Shown piece by piece: positions 33,112-44,937 of a stretch of 61,436 nucleotides of DNA (the first letter of the stretch is position 1; every line of letters begins with the position of its first letter). Made by a program: the position numbers and the translations under genes. The notes beneath the pieces are model-generated. The model did no database searches, was not told the origin of the DNA, and worked only from the letters and a program-made list of their open reading frames with translations. This stretch comes from Tubiluchus corallicola (lineage: Eukaryota; Priapulida; Priapulimorpha; Priapulimorphida; Tubiluchidae): contig JAQGDQ010001119.1 in the NCBI GenBank assembly GCA_030141605.1, positions 1-61,436 of the forward strand, given 5' to 3'.

Positions 33112-34494
33112 ATGTCGTTTGCATCATTTCTCAAAACTTGTGCCATTGTTTTTTATTTCCTTGAATGTTTTTGCATCAAAGGAACGTTGTGTAAAACTAA
33201 AACAAGGACTGAAAATTGTAACAGTTTGTATAACCAGTACAATTTAGAAGTGCTTTATGGTAAAAACTTCAGAACACAGGGTTATTTACTCCACGGAGAG
33301 ATGCTTCGAGTGGGAGCATGGAGAGAAGATGCTACGAAGCCATATCTAGACCAACTGATTACGATGCTCAGCCAAGCAGCAAACTTCACGTACAAGGTGA
33401 CATACATTAAACGTTCAGGAACTCTAAAAAATGTAATTGATACAGGAGAATTCGACTTGTTTTTGGGATTAGTCACAATGTTACCAGAAAGAGCAAAAAG
33501 CATGACGTTTCTTCACCCACTTGTTTATAGTTCTCATGTATTTATCACAAAAAGACATCAATTACAAGGTTTCAATATAATAGACCCATTCACCACACTC
33601 GTGTGGCTGCTTCTGGTATTATATGGCATAGTAGTGGGTACAATACTTTACTATATTGACTACAGCAAAAACCTGCCGTACAACGAGGAAGAGATTATAA
33701 AATGCAGCAACTGCCAAAGAAAACTGGAAAAACCAGTGATAAAGAATGAAAGTAAGGCGTACTTTACTCGGTTCACACTATCGTCATACCTCCAACAAGG
33801 TGGAACATATTTACCACAATGTTTATCCGCTAGGATGCTTATCGGATGGTGGTGGATTTTTGCTTGCATCATCACAGCCATGTACACGGGCACACTGGTT
33901 AGTAAATTATTTGTAAGCAAGCAAGTTTATCCATTCTCTACATTGCAAGAATTGATAGACAGCGACATAGTTCCTGTTACACTAGGTCAGTTCAGTGGCA
34001 CCATGCAGATGAAAAACAGACCGGAATTTAGACAACTGTGGCAGAGAATGAAAGTAGATCCTAATGTACCTACCGACAGTGCAGAGATGGCATTGGAACT
34101 GACAGCTACTGGAAAATACACCTACTTCGGAGAAGAGACTAATGCAAAGTTCTTCTTAATTAAGGATTATGAATTACACGGAAAATGCAGATTTTCTGTT
34201 TCCCCGTTGTTGAAATTTTTGTCACCATCAGCATTAGTTGTACAAAAGAAAAGTAACTACACTGATGTCCTAAATTTTGCTCTTGCTACATTAAAGGAAC
34301 ACGGTCTTGTGGACAAACTGCTACAACGATTACTGCAGCCTTCGGAAAAATGTTTAGACTCACCTGTTCAGCATGTAGGCACGTTATCAATTAATGTGGA
34401 GCAACTTAATGTAGTTTTTTGGGGGTTGATATATGGAATCGGTGTAGCATTGTTTACATTTATTAGCGAGCTTGCTTACAAGAAGTTTATGTGA
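33112..34494 (+). CDS. Ionotropic receptor-like channel, copy B
   Basis: 460 codons from the ATG shared with the paralogues. An in-frame ATG at 33070 would add 14 residues. S2 is distinct: MKVDPNVPTDSAEMALEL, TYFGEETNAKFFLIKDYEL and VVQKKSNYT (Gln for Pro). NES at 212 and CxxC are present. The inversion junction maps inside codon 253, so codons 1-253 are unique to the spacer and 254-460 are duplicated as B'. With the degenerate promoter it may be weakly expressed. Confidence 0.92.
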   Translation: MSFASFLKTCAIVFYFLECFCIKGTLCKTKTRTENCNSLYNQYNLEVLYGKNFRTQGYLLHGEMLRVGAWREDATKPYLDQLITMLSQAANFTYKVTYIKRSGTLKNVIDTGEFDLFLGLVTMLPERAKSMTFLHPLVYSSHVFITKRHQLQGFNIIDPFTTLVWLLLVLYGIVVGTILYYIDYSKNLPYNEEEIIKCSNCQRKLEKPVIKNESKAYFTRFTLSSYLQQGGTYLPQCLSARMLIGWWWIFACIITAMYTGTLVSKLFVSKQVYPFSTLQELIDSDIVPVTLGQFSGTMQMKNRPEFRQLWQRMKVDPNVPTDSAEMALELTATGKYTYFGEETNAKFFLIKDYELHGKCRFSVSPLLKFLSPSALVVQKKSNYTDVLNFALATLKEHGLVDKLLQRLLQPSEKCLDSPVQHVGTLSINVEQLNVVFWGLIYGIGVALFTFISELAYKKFM

Positions 34495-35684
34495 AAATCA
34501 ATAGTTTATGTGCTGACCTCATTGCTGACGGATTTGTAGATGATAATCGTTTATCAGCTAAGAGTGGATATGCTAAATTTAAACTAAATGATGAAATTGA
34601 CTGGAGTGTGTTCAGTATGCGAGTAGATGAGATATCTCATTGTAAAAGTCAGTTGTTTAGCTGATGCGGTAAACTATGTATAACTTGAACTGGTATAATT
34701 TGAATTCTTGCGTATCTCGAACAGATCTTGTGGACCGGATTTTCCTTTCACTTTTCCATTTAATAAACATCGTGTAACTCAGATTATCGCGTAACTTGAA
34801 CCAAATTCCCAGTACAGTTTTTACGAAATGTACTGAAATTATCTTGCCTGACTATTTTATCTATTTTCAAATGAATGACTTACTGGCAACATATTAATAA
34901 TTTGGTTGGCTTAAACTCTGTCATATACATTTTGTGTTATAATAAAATGCAGCTATGACGGACGACCCAAATACTAAACTACGGGGAAAAATGGCAAAAA
35001 TTGAAAAAATCGTAAAAAATGCAAATCTCGAAAATTTTGGGAATCATTTAACAACTTTTATATGGTTTATCAGAAAAATAGTTAAAGAAAGCATTGCTTA
35101 ACACTATTTTAAATTAAATTATATTTTAATCGGTTTTTGAAATCTTAGCAAGTTTTAGATTTTATGATTCTGATTTTAATCTTTAATCACCTTAATTTTG
35201 ACTTCATGTAGTTTTGTTCTTAATTACTGTATAGCAATGATAATTATAAACATTTAATTTTTCTTAATTGTGTATGACTTTTATCAGTACTTTTACCTCT
35301 TAGTATTTTAGTCTAAAATGGTGTTTTACCCCTAATCTAGTTGTGCTATATTTAGTAAATAATTTTTAACTGATTTTTAAGCTTTAAATTTTTCATTTTT
35401 CAATTATACTTCATGAATTTTATGAATTTTAACTTTATGACTCTTATTAGACTTATTTTATGAAACTTATTAACAATAACAATTTAAAATTCCTAATTGT
35501 TGATGCTTGGGGTTTTAATTAAAATGTTCATTTAATTTAATATGTGCTACTAAAGTGTAATTTTCATTTGTTTAATTTCACTTATTTGAAATTATCTATT
35601 TAAAGTGCTAATCATGGATGAACCACCGTGGAAATATTGTATTATATGCAGTTCTGATCCACATCAATGTAAAAAAATGAATTT
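34495..35684. other. Intergenic region between IR genes B and C
   Basis: Mirror of 25771-26960. Deleted 3' flank, recurrent 160-bp block at about 34660-34820, then AT-rich DNA. No gene. Confidence 0.6.
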
Positions 35685-36400
35685 CTGTTTTATTCTGTTC
35701 TTAGGATGATCCATGATTTGTTTAATGTAAATCCACTTGGCAATTTCAAAGGAGAAGTTGTTTGAAACTTTTTCTCCTATAGGGCCCCGTGTTAGCGAAA
35801 ATTTTAAAAAATCGTAAAAATTAAAATTCAAAATTTTGAAAATCCGCAAAAAGATGATCCTGTGTCTGTTAAATCCACATCCTGACCTGACATTTCTTAC
35901 AACTTTGATCCCAATGTGGAGTGTTAGGACTTTTCCTTAGATTTATTATATAACCTGTTGTGACGATGCTTTTGTATTCTTATGTTGGGATTCATACAAG
36001 GATCATTTCCGTTTTGTTTGATTTGGGATAGATCCACAACACAGTTTGTAAATGCATCAATAATTAACTTGCATGTTTGGTTTACATTGAGAGTTATTAA
36101 AGCATCCAGATGACATTTGATAATTGATTTGAAAAATATAAAGTATCAACATTTTCATACTTCAAAACTTTTCTCACGTACCTTTTTACTTAATATATAT
36201 ATAAATTTCATATGGCTCAATATAGGACAGTGTCTGCATGCATCAGCAGTCACTGTCTGTACAAACATCCCAATAAACCAGTTTTGAGTATTTGTAATGA
36301 TAAGAACTAAACATGATTTTGACTCTGGTGAAATGTGAGTGGCTTCGTTTATTAATTGAAGCAGACGATAATTACGTAAATGATACAAAATCTGATTCAA
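35685..36400 (-). pseudogene. LINE fragment upstream of gene C
   Basis: Mirror of 25055-25770. Minus-strand frame with RNYRLLQLINEATHISPESK at 36155-36400, degenerate beyond it. Confidence 0.78.
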
Positions 36401-36834
36401 CTCTTCTCTTCCCCTCCCATTTCCTCTCTTATTGCATTTCGATCTATTCTATTTTATTCTACTTCTTTCTATACTGTTGCCTTTTTGTTCTTTCTAATCT
36501 AATTTGCAGTTTGCTCCTCGCGGATAGTGTTAAGTGTTTTATATTTGCCCTTGTGTGGTTTCCGCATCAGCTAACGCCAGTGCCACATACAAAAGCCCAA
36601 TCTTTTGACACCTAGCAAACAAATACATAGCCAATAACGTTTTCGAAAGTGTATGTTCTGCAGAAATCTGCTTTTCAATATGTTATTAGTTTAGGTGTTG
36701 AGGTAACATTAGCTAGGTGGTAATGTTAACACAGCAAGCAACAGGAGAAGCCTAATTGAACACTATACAGTTTGACAGACAAAAAAACACGCAGACTGGT
36801 ACCCTGTCAATTAGCGTACAGACATTTATGAAAA

Positions 36835-36894
36835 ATGCAAATATATTTACAAAGTAATCGACCATCATAACATATCGGCATTGTAGTATAAAAG
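36835..36894 (+). promoter_or_regulatory. Octamer and TATA box of IR gene C
   Basis: ATGCAAAT 36835-36842 and TATAAAAG 36887-36894, 107 bp before the ATG. The spacing between the two is 3 bp longer than in D (catcataac insertion). Confidence 0.72.
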
Positions 36895-36993
36895 TGGTCA
36901 GCTGAAAACATTTTCATCTTCGCTGCATAGTCATATGATGACTGTATAACGTGAATCAGCTAAGGTTAATAGTTCGATTCTCCAAAGCAAAAA

Positions 36994-38376
36994 ATGTCGT
37001 TTGCATCATTTCTCAAAACGTGTGCCATTGTTTTTTATTTCCTTGAATGTTTTTGCATCAAAGGAACGTTGTGTAAAACTAAAACAGGGACTGAAAATTG
37101 CAACAGTTTGTATAACCAGTACAATTTAGATGCGTTTTATAATAAAAACTCCAGAACACAGGGTTATTCACTCCACGGAGAGATGCTTCGAGTGGGAGCA
37201 TGGAGAGATGATGCTACGAAGCCATATCTAGATCAGCTGCTCACGATGCTTAGCCAAGCAGCAAACTTCACGTACAAGGTGACATACATCAAACATTTGG
37301 AAACTCCGGAAAATATAATTGATACAGGAGAATTCGACTTGTTATTGGGCTTAGTCATAATGTTACCAGAAAGAGCAAAAAGCATGACGTTTCTTCACCC
37401 ACTTGCTTATAATTCTCAGGTATTTATCACAAAAAGACATCAGTTACAAGGTTTCAATATAATAGACCCATTCACCACACTCGTGTGGCTGCTTCTGGTA
37501 TTATATGGCATAGTTGTGGGTACAATACTTTACCATATTGACTACAGCAAAAACCTGCCGTACAACGAGGAAGGGATTACGAAATGCAACAACTGCCAAA
37601 GAAAACTGGAAAAACCAGTGATAAAGAATGAACGTAAGGCGTACTTTACTCGGTTCACACTATCGTCGTACCTCCAACAAGGTGGAACATATTTACCACA
37701 ATGTTTATCCGCTAGGATGCTTATCGGATGGTGGTGGATTTTTGCTTGCATCATCACAGCCATGTACACGGGCACACTGGTTAGTAAATTATTTGTAAGT
37801 AAGCAAGTTTATCCATTCACTACATTGCAAGAGTTGAAAGACAGCGACATAGTTCCTGTTACACTAGGTCAGTTGGCCGCCACCATGCAAATGAAAAACA
37901 GACCGGAATTTAGACAACTGTGGCAGAGAATGAAAGCGGATGCTAATGTACCTGCTAACAATGAAGCAGTGGCATTAGAGCTGACAGCTACTGGAAAATA
38001 CACCTTCTTCGCGGAAGAGACTTATGCAAAGCTCTCCTTAATTAAGGATTATGAATTACATGAAAAATGCAGATTTTCTGTTTCCCCGTTGTTGAAATTT
38101 TCGTCACCATCATCATTAGTTGTACCAAAGAAAAGTAACTACACTGATGTCCTAAATTTTGCTCTTGTTACATTAAAAGAGCACGGTCTTGTGGATGAAC
38201 TGCTACAACAATTACTGCAACCATCGGAAAAATGTTTAGACTCACCTGTTCAGCATGTAGGCACGTTATCAATTAATGTGGAGCAACTTGACGTAGTTTT
38301 TTGGGGGTTGGTATCTGGAATCGGTGTAGCATTGTTTACATTTATTAGTGAGCTTGCTTACAAGAAATTTACGTGA
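36994..38376 (+). CDS. Ionotropic receptor-like channel, copy C
   Basis: 460 codons. Gln at 293 and 308, matching the paralogues, so the E293/H308 state of C' is the derived one. S2 carries NVPANNEAVALEL and FFAEETYAKLSLIKDYELHE. TM1 ends LYHIDYSK, with His where the others have Tyr. Sequons NFT (91) and NYT (382) are present. The 3' flank carries a 130-bp tandem duplication (about 39085-39344). Confidence 0.92.
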   Translation: MSFASFLKTCAIVFYFLECFCIKGTLCKTKTGTENCNSLYNQYNLDAFYNKNSRTQGYSLHGEMLRVGAWRDDATKPYLDQLLTMLSQAANFTYKVTYIKHLETPENIIDTGEFDLLLGLVIMLPERAKSMTFLHPLAYNSQVFITKRHQLQGFNIIDPFTTLVWLLLVLYGIVVGTILYHIDYSKNLPYNEEGITKCNNCQRKLEKPVIKNERKAYFTRFTLSSYLQQGGTYLPQCLSARMLIGWWWIFACIITAMYTGTLVSKLFVSKQVYPFTTLQELKDSDIVPVTLGQLAATMQMKNRPEFRQLWQRMKADANVPANNEAVALELTATGKYTFFAEETYAKLSLIKDYELHEKCRFSVSPLLKFSSPSSLVVPKKSNYTDVLNFALVTLKEHGLVDELLQQLLQPSEKCLDSPVQHVGTLSINVEQLDVVFWGLVSGIGVALFTFISELAYKKFT

Positions 38377-40140
38377 AAAGCAACAGATATTGTACTAACC
38401 CTTCAATCTCCAATCATTTACCCTTTTCAAGGTCATCAATAACTGCTGCTTGTTGGCTGATCTCAAACAGTTTTCTTATCTAATGATGCTAGTACACGTG
38501 CAGCTAAAAATGAAGTGTGCCATGCAGTTCAGCATTGTGATAATGCATTGTCACTGATTTGACACATTTAATCCAAAAATTTCAGGCTGTTTCCTTCAAA
38601 TAACCTTGTGTATTGTGAAATGTTTCTTCAGCCATGAAAAGCATCTGGAAAAGTCAGATTAGACAAACTTCATCTTTCAAAACACCTACTTTCACACTTT
38701 TATATTCCTTGATTAGCATAAAGTTTTCCCATTACATGGTCGAACCACATTGGTGTAACATGTTCTTGTAATAGTTTCCTAAAGGTGGCAGCACTTTATA
38801 ACATGTGCTTTACGTAATAGGTATATCAAGATGTAACATGGGTGTACTAAAAGTGGGATAAGTCATAATACGTCATAAGCCATTTATTTTACATAACACC
38901 TTTACAACAACTTTGTGTAGCAAAATATGATATTGTGTTCTGCAGCAAACAAGACCAGGCCATACTCTGCTATAGTATTCTTTCACTTGTTCAATGTTGA
39001 ATGTCAACAATTTAACATGATGCTCAAACCAGTGTGACATCCCCGTGAGAGTCAGTAAGCCAACATAGAACTTAGTTCCTCAGCCTAGCAAGAATCCAGC
39101 TTGTTGTCTGTTAACCTATTAAAGGTTGTACAACAACTTCACACTCACAGAATAAATCTGTGCATCTAGGCAATGTATGTAACTCCAGGCTTACATAGAA
39201 CGTACTTCCTCAGGTTAGCAAGAATGCAGCTTGTTGTCTGTTAACCTATTAAAGGTTGCACAACAACTTCACACTCACAGAATAAATCCGTGCATCTAGG
39301 CAATGTATCTAACTCCGGGCTTACATAGAACGTACTTCCTCAGCCTAGTGAGTTGTGTCTACCATGAGTACTTTTCTTACTTGCTCAGGCTTATTTGAAA
39401 TATTGTTCCTTAGCCTGTATTGAGCTGTACTAACTAGTACTTACCAGGTATTTATCAAGCTGCTCATTAGAGCAAGAACATATTCGTCGTCTGTGGTTAC
39501 TACTGACCTAATTGCTGATGGATTTGTACATGATAATTAGCAGTCAGCTAAGAGTGGATAAGCTAAGTGGAAAGTAAATGATGAAATTTATTGGCGTATG
39601 TTCCATATGTGAGCAGATGAAATATCTCATTGTAAAACTCAGTTGTTTATCTGATACAGTAAACTACGTATAATTTGAACTGGTATAACTCGAATTCTTG
39701 CGTATCTCGAACTGGTCTCCTGGACCGGATTTTTTCCTTTCATTTTTCCCTTTAATAAAACATCGTGTAACTCAAAATCTGTAACTCAAACTATCGCATA
39801 ACTTGAACCAAATTCCAACTGATTTTTAATCTTTAGATGTTTCATTTTTCAATTATACTTCATGAATTTTTTGAATTTTAACTTTATGACTCTTATTAGA
39901 CTTATTGTCTGAAACTTATTTTAATAAATTTAAAATTCTTAACTCTCGATGCTTGGGGTTTTAATTAAAATGTTCATTTAATTTAATGTATGCTATTAAT
40001 GTGTAATTTTTACTTGTTTAATTTCACTTATTTGAAATTATCTATTTAAAGAGCTAATCATGCATGAACCATCGTGGAAATATTGTATTATATGCAGTTC
40101 TGATCCACATCCATGTAAAAAATAAATCTCTGTTTTATTC
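38377..40140. other. Intergenic region between IR genes C and D
   Basis: Mirror of 21316-23078. Conserved IR 3' flank with the 130-bp duplication, recurrent 160-bp block at about 39650-39810, AT-rich tail. No gene. Confidence 0.6.
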
Positions 40141-40801
40141 TATTCTTAGGATGATCCATGATTTGTTTAGTGTGAATCCACTTGGCGTTCTCCTACAGGG
40201 CCTCGTGTTAGCGAAAATTTTAAAAAATTCGTAAAAATTCAAAATTTTGAAAATCCCAAAAAATATGAATCTGTGTCTATTAATTCCACATCCTGACCAG
40301 ACATTTCTTACAACTTTGATCCCAATCTGAAGTGTTAGAAGTTTTCCTTAGATTTATTATACAACCTGCCACAATGATGTTTTTGTGTTCTTATGTTGGG
40401 ATTCATTAAAGGATCATTTCCGGGATGAACCATTACTGTTTGATTTGGGATAGATCCACAATACACTTTGTAAATGCATCTATAATTAACTTGAATGTTT
40501 TGCTTACATTGAGAGTTATTAAAGCATCCAAATGAAACTTGATAACTGATTTGGAAAAATATAAAGTATCAACATTTTGATACTTCTAAACTTTCCTCAC
40601 ATACCTTTTTCTTAATATACATATAAATTTCATATGGCTCAATATAGGACAGTGTCTGCATGCATCAGCAGTCGCTGTCTGTACAAACGTCCCAATAAAC
40701 CAGTTTGGAATATTTGTAATGATAAGATCTAAACATGATTTTGACTCTGGTGAAATGTGAGTTGGTTCGTTTATTAATGGATGCAAACGTTAATTACGTA
40801 A
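40141..40801 (-). pseudogene. LINE fragment upstream of gene D
   Basis: Minus-strand frame INEPTHISPESKSCLDLIIT (within 40586-40786). At 40187/40188 it lacks 29 bp that the left-arm partner keeps (21239-21267). Confidence 0.8.
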
Positions 40802-41241
40802 ATGATACAAAATCTAGTTCAACTCTTCTCTTCTCCTTCCATTTCCTCTCTTTGCATTTTGATCCATTCTTCATTATTCTACTTCATTTTATACTGTTGC
40901 CTTTTTGTTCTTTCTAATCTAATTTGCAGTTTGCACCTCTCTGATAGTGTTAAGTGTTTTATGTTTGCTCTTGTGTTGTTTCCACATTCGCTAGCGCCAG
41001 TGCCGCATACAAAAGCCAAATCTTTTGATACCTAGCAAACAAATACATAGGCAATAACGTTTTCGAAAGTGTAGAATGTTCTGCAGCATTCTGCTTTTCA
41101 ATATGCTGTTAGTTTAGGTGTTGAGGTAACATCAACTTCAGCAGGCAACAGAAGAAGCCTAATTGAACACCATACAGTTTGACAGAAAAACAAACACGCA
41201 GAATGGGCTCCTGTCAATTAGCGTACAGACAATTACGATTA

Positions 41242-41298
41242 ATGCAAATATATTTACAAAGTAATCGACCACAACACATTGGCATTGTAGTATAAAAG
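41242..41298 (+). promoter_or_regulatory. Octamer and TATA box of IR gene D
   Basis: ATGCAAAT 41242-41249 and TATAAAAG 41291-41298, 108 bp before the ATG. Confidence 0.72.
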
Positions 41299-41398
41299 CG
41301 GTTAGCTGAAAACATTTTCATCTTCGCTGCATAGCCATATTATGACTGTATAACGTGAATCAGGTTAACGTTCATGATTCGATTTTCCAAAGCAAAAA

Positions 41399-42781
41399 AT
41401 GTCATTTGCATCATTTCTCAAAACGTGTGCCATTGTTTTTTATTTCCTTGAATGTTTTTGCATCAAAGGAACGTTGTGTAAGACTAAACCAATGACTGAA
41501 AATTGCAACAGACTGTATAACCAGTACAATTTAGATGTGTTTTATGGTAAAAACTTCAGAACACAGGGTTATTCACTCCATGGAGAGATGCTTCGAGTTG
41601 GAGCATGGAGAGACCATCCGATGAAGCCATATCTAGATCACCTGCTTCCGATGCTCAGCCAAGCAGCAAACTTCACGTACAAGGTGACGTACATCAAACG
41701 TTTTGAAACTCCAGAAAATATAATTGATACAGGAGAATTCGACTTGTTTTTGGGCTTAGTCACCATGTTACCAGAAAGAACAAAAAGTATGACGTTTCTT
41801 CACCCACTTGCTTATAATTCTCATGTATTTATCACAAAAAGACATCAATTACAAGGTTTCAGTATAGTAGACCCATTCACCACACTCGTGTGGCTGCTTC
41901 TGGTATTATATGGCATAGTAGTGGGTACAATACTTTACTATATTGACTACAGCAAAAACCTGCCATACAACGAGGAAGGGATTACGAAATGCAACAACTG
42001 CCAAAGAAAACTGGAAAAACCTGTGATAAAGAATGAACGTAAGGCGTACTTTACTCGGTTCACACTATCGTCGTACCTACAACAAGGAGGAACATATTTA
42101 CCACAATGTTTATCCGCTAGGATGCTTATCGGATGGTGGTGGATTTTTGCTTGCATCATCACAGCCATGTACACGGGCACACTGGTTAGTAAATTATTTG
42201 TAAGCAAGCAAGTTTATTCATTCTCTACGTTGCAAGAGTTGATAGACAGCGACATAGTTCCTGTTACACTAGGTCAGTTGAGCGGCACCATGCAAATGAA
42301 AAACAGACCAGAATTTAGACAACTGTGGCAGAGAATGAAAATGGATCCTAATGTACCTGCCGACAGTGCAGAGACGGCATTAGAGCTGACATCTACTGGA
42401 AAATACACATTCTTCAACGAAAAGACTTATGCAAAGATCCACTTAATTAAGGATTATGAATTACACGGAAAATGCAGATTTTCCATTGCTTCATCTTTAA
42501 GTTTTTCGACACCATTAGCATTAGTTGTACCAAAGAAAAGTAACTACACTGATGTCCTAAATTTTGCTCTTGTTACATTAAAAGAACACGGTCTTGTGGA
42601 TGAGCTGCTACAACAATTACTGCAACCTTCGGAAAAATGTTTAGACTCACCTGTTCAGCATGTAGGCACATTATCAATTAATGTGGAGCAACTTGACGTA
42701 GTTTTTTGGGGGTTGGTATCTGGAATCGGTGTAGCATTGTTTACATTTATTAGCGAGCTTGCTTACAAGAAGTTTATGTGA
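41399..42781 (+). CDS. Ionotropic receptor-like channel, copy D
   Basis: 460 codons. The translated product appears identical to D' at 18645-20027. It carries the most divergent S2 of the array (IASSLSFSTP, NEKTYAKIHLIKD) and S1 changes HPMKPYLDH. QVYSFSTL replaces QVYPFSTL after TM2. Membrane segments and pore loop are the same as in the other copies. A chemosensory channel subunit is inferred from family; IRs usually act with co-receptors, none of which is in this window. Confidence 0.92.
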   Translation: MSFASFLKTCAIVFYFLECFCIKGTLCKTKPMTENCNRLYNQYNLDVFYGKNFRTQGYSLHGEMLRVGAWRDHPMKPYLDHLLPMLSQAANFTYKVTYIKRFETPENIIDTGEFDLFLGLVTMLPERTKSMTFLHPLAYNSHVFITKRHQLQGFSIVDPFTTLVWLLLVLYGIVVGTILYYIDYSKNLPYNEEGITKCNNCQRKLEKPVIKNERKAYFTRFTLSSYLQQGGTYLPQCLSARMLIGWWWIFACIITAMYTGTLVSKLFVSKQVYSFSTLQELIDSDIVPVTLGQLSGTMQMKNRPEFRQLWQRMKMDPNVPADSAETALELTSTGKYTFFNEKTYAKIHLIKDYELHGKCRFSIASSLSFSTPLALVVPKKSNYTDVLNFALVTLKEHGLVDELLQQLLQPSEKCLDSPVQHVGTLSINVEQLDVVFWGLVSGIGVALFTFISELAYKKFM

Positions 42782-44937
42782 AAATCAATAGATATTGTAC
42801 TAACCCTTCAATCTCCAATCATTTACCCTTTTCAAGGTCATCAATAACTGCTGCTTGTTGGCTGATCTCAAACAGTTTTCTTATCTAATGATGGTAGTAC
42901 ATGTGCAGCTAAAAATGAAGTGTGCCATGCAGTTCAGCATTGTGATAACGCATTGTCACATATTTGATGCATTTAATCCACAATTTCAGGCTGCTTCCTT
43001 CAAATAACCTTGTGTATTGTAAAATGTTTCGTCGGCCGTGAAAAACATCTGGAAAATTCGATTAGACAAACTTTATCTTTCAAAACACCTACTTTCACAC
43101 TTTTATATTCCTTGATTAGCATAAAGTTTTCCCATTACATGGTCGAACAACATAGGTGTAACATGTTCTTGTAATAGGTATATCAAAATGTTACATGGTG
43201 TACTAAATGCGGGATAAGTCATAATACATCATAAATTATTTATTTTACATAACATCTTTACAACAACTTTGTCTAGCAAAATATGATATTGTGTTCTGCA
43301 GCAAACAAGACCAGGCCATACTCTGCGATAGTATTCTTTTACTTGTTCAATGATGAATATCAACAATTTAACATGATCTTCAAACCAGTATGACATCGCC
43401 ATGAAAGTCAGTAAGCCAACATAGAGCTTAGTTCCTCAACCTAGCAAGAGCGCAGCTTGTTGTCTGTTAACCTATTAAAGGTTGCACAACAACTTCACAC
43501 TCGCACATTAAATCTGTGCATCTAGGAAATGTATCTAACTCCAGGCTTATATAGAATGTACTTCCTCAGCCTAGGGAGTTGTGTCTACCAAGAGTACTTT
43601 TCTTACTTGCTCAGGCTTATTTGAAATATAGTTCCTTAGCCTGTATTGAGCTGTACTAACTAGTACTTACCAGGTATTTATCAAACTGCTTATTAGAGCA
43701 AGAACATATTCGTCGTCTGTGGTTACTACTGACCTAATTGCTGACAGATTTGTACATGATAATTAGCTGTCAGCTAAGAGTGAATAAGCTAAATGGAAAG
43801 TAAAAGATGAAATTGATTGGAGTATGGTCCATATGAGAGTAGATGAGATATCTCATTGTAAATGTCAGTTGTTTATCTGATACGGTAAACTATGTATAAT
43901 TTGAACTGGTATATAACTCGAATTCTTGCGTATCTCGAACTGGTCTCCTGGAACGGATTTTTTCCTTTCATTTATCCCTTTAATAAACATCGCTTAACTT
44001 GAATTATCGCATAACTTGAGCCAAATTCCCCGTACAGTTTTTAAGAATCTGATTGAAATTACCTCGCCTGTCTGGAACAGCCTCCCAAGCGAGAAGTCCT
44101 ATGTGAAAGCGTTCACCACATTACGATTCTAACGGCTAGTTTCAGCCAAAATGCTAAATTTCTTGTGCTACCTTAGTAGAACGCTGCACACGACGTGGCT
44201 TAGCAAACATGGTTTAATGTATGTCATAATATTATTATTGCCGAATTGTATTAACCGTGCTACTCAGACTACAATACATGACGTAGACTTGGTGAGATTC
44301 TGCCATATACATTTTGTATTATAATAAATTGCAACTATGACGGATGACCCAAATATTAAACTAAAGAAAGCATTGCTTAATAATATTCTAAATTAAATTA
44401 TATTTTAATCTGTTGTATCATTTTTGAAATCTTAGTAACTGTTAGATTTTATCATTCTGATTTTAATCTTTAATCACCTTAATTTTGACTGTATGTAGTT
44501 TTGTTCTTAATTACTGTTTAGCAATGATAATTATAAACATTTAATTCTTTCTTAATTGGGTATGACTTTTATCAGTACTTTTACTTTTACTTATTAGTAC
44601 TTTTAGTCAAATAATTTTTAACTGTTTTTTTAATCTTTAAATTTTTCATTTTTCAATTATTGTTTATGAATTTTAACTTTATGACTCTTATTTGACTTGT
44701 TTTCTGAAACTTATTAACATTTTAAAATTCCTAACTCTTAATGCTTAGGGATTTAATTAAATGTTTATTTTATTTATTATGTGCTGTTAATGTGTAATTT
44801 TTATTTGTTTAATTTCACTTTTTGAAATTATCTACTTAAAGTGATAATCATGCATGGACCATCGTGGAAATATTGTATTGTATGCAATTCTGATCCACAT
44901 CCATGTAAAAAATAAATTTCAGTTTTATTCTATTCTT
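42782..44937. other. Intergenic region between IR genes D and E
   Basis: Mirror of 16506-18644. Conserved IR 3' flank, recurrent block at about 43870-44038, AT-rich sequence. No gene. Confidence 0.6.

Larger units (their letters stand above)
27586..33869. other. Unpaired spacer between the arms
   Basis: This 6.3-kb segment has no inverted partner in the window. It holds an upstream LINE-derived block, the complete IR gene A, its 3' flank, and the promoter and first 253 codons of gene B. Its left edge matches the LINE fragment upstream of gene D, entered at gatgttgtttgaaac. The arm ends in ggctgtgatg, so GATG (27582-27585) is shared by both parent sequences. That is a 4-bp microhomology at the junction. 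Confidence 0.9.

Noticed and set aside
27585-33870. Simple missed-adapter sequencing artefact
   Set aside because: Such artefacts have no 6-kb unique spacer and give identical arms. Here the arms carry SNPs and indels. Haplotype mis-joining remains possible and is listed as a finding.
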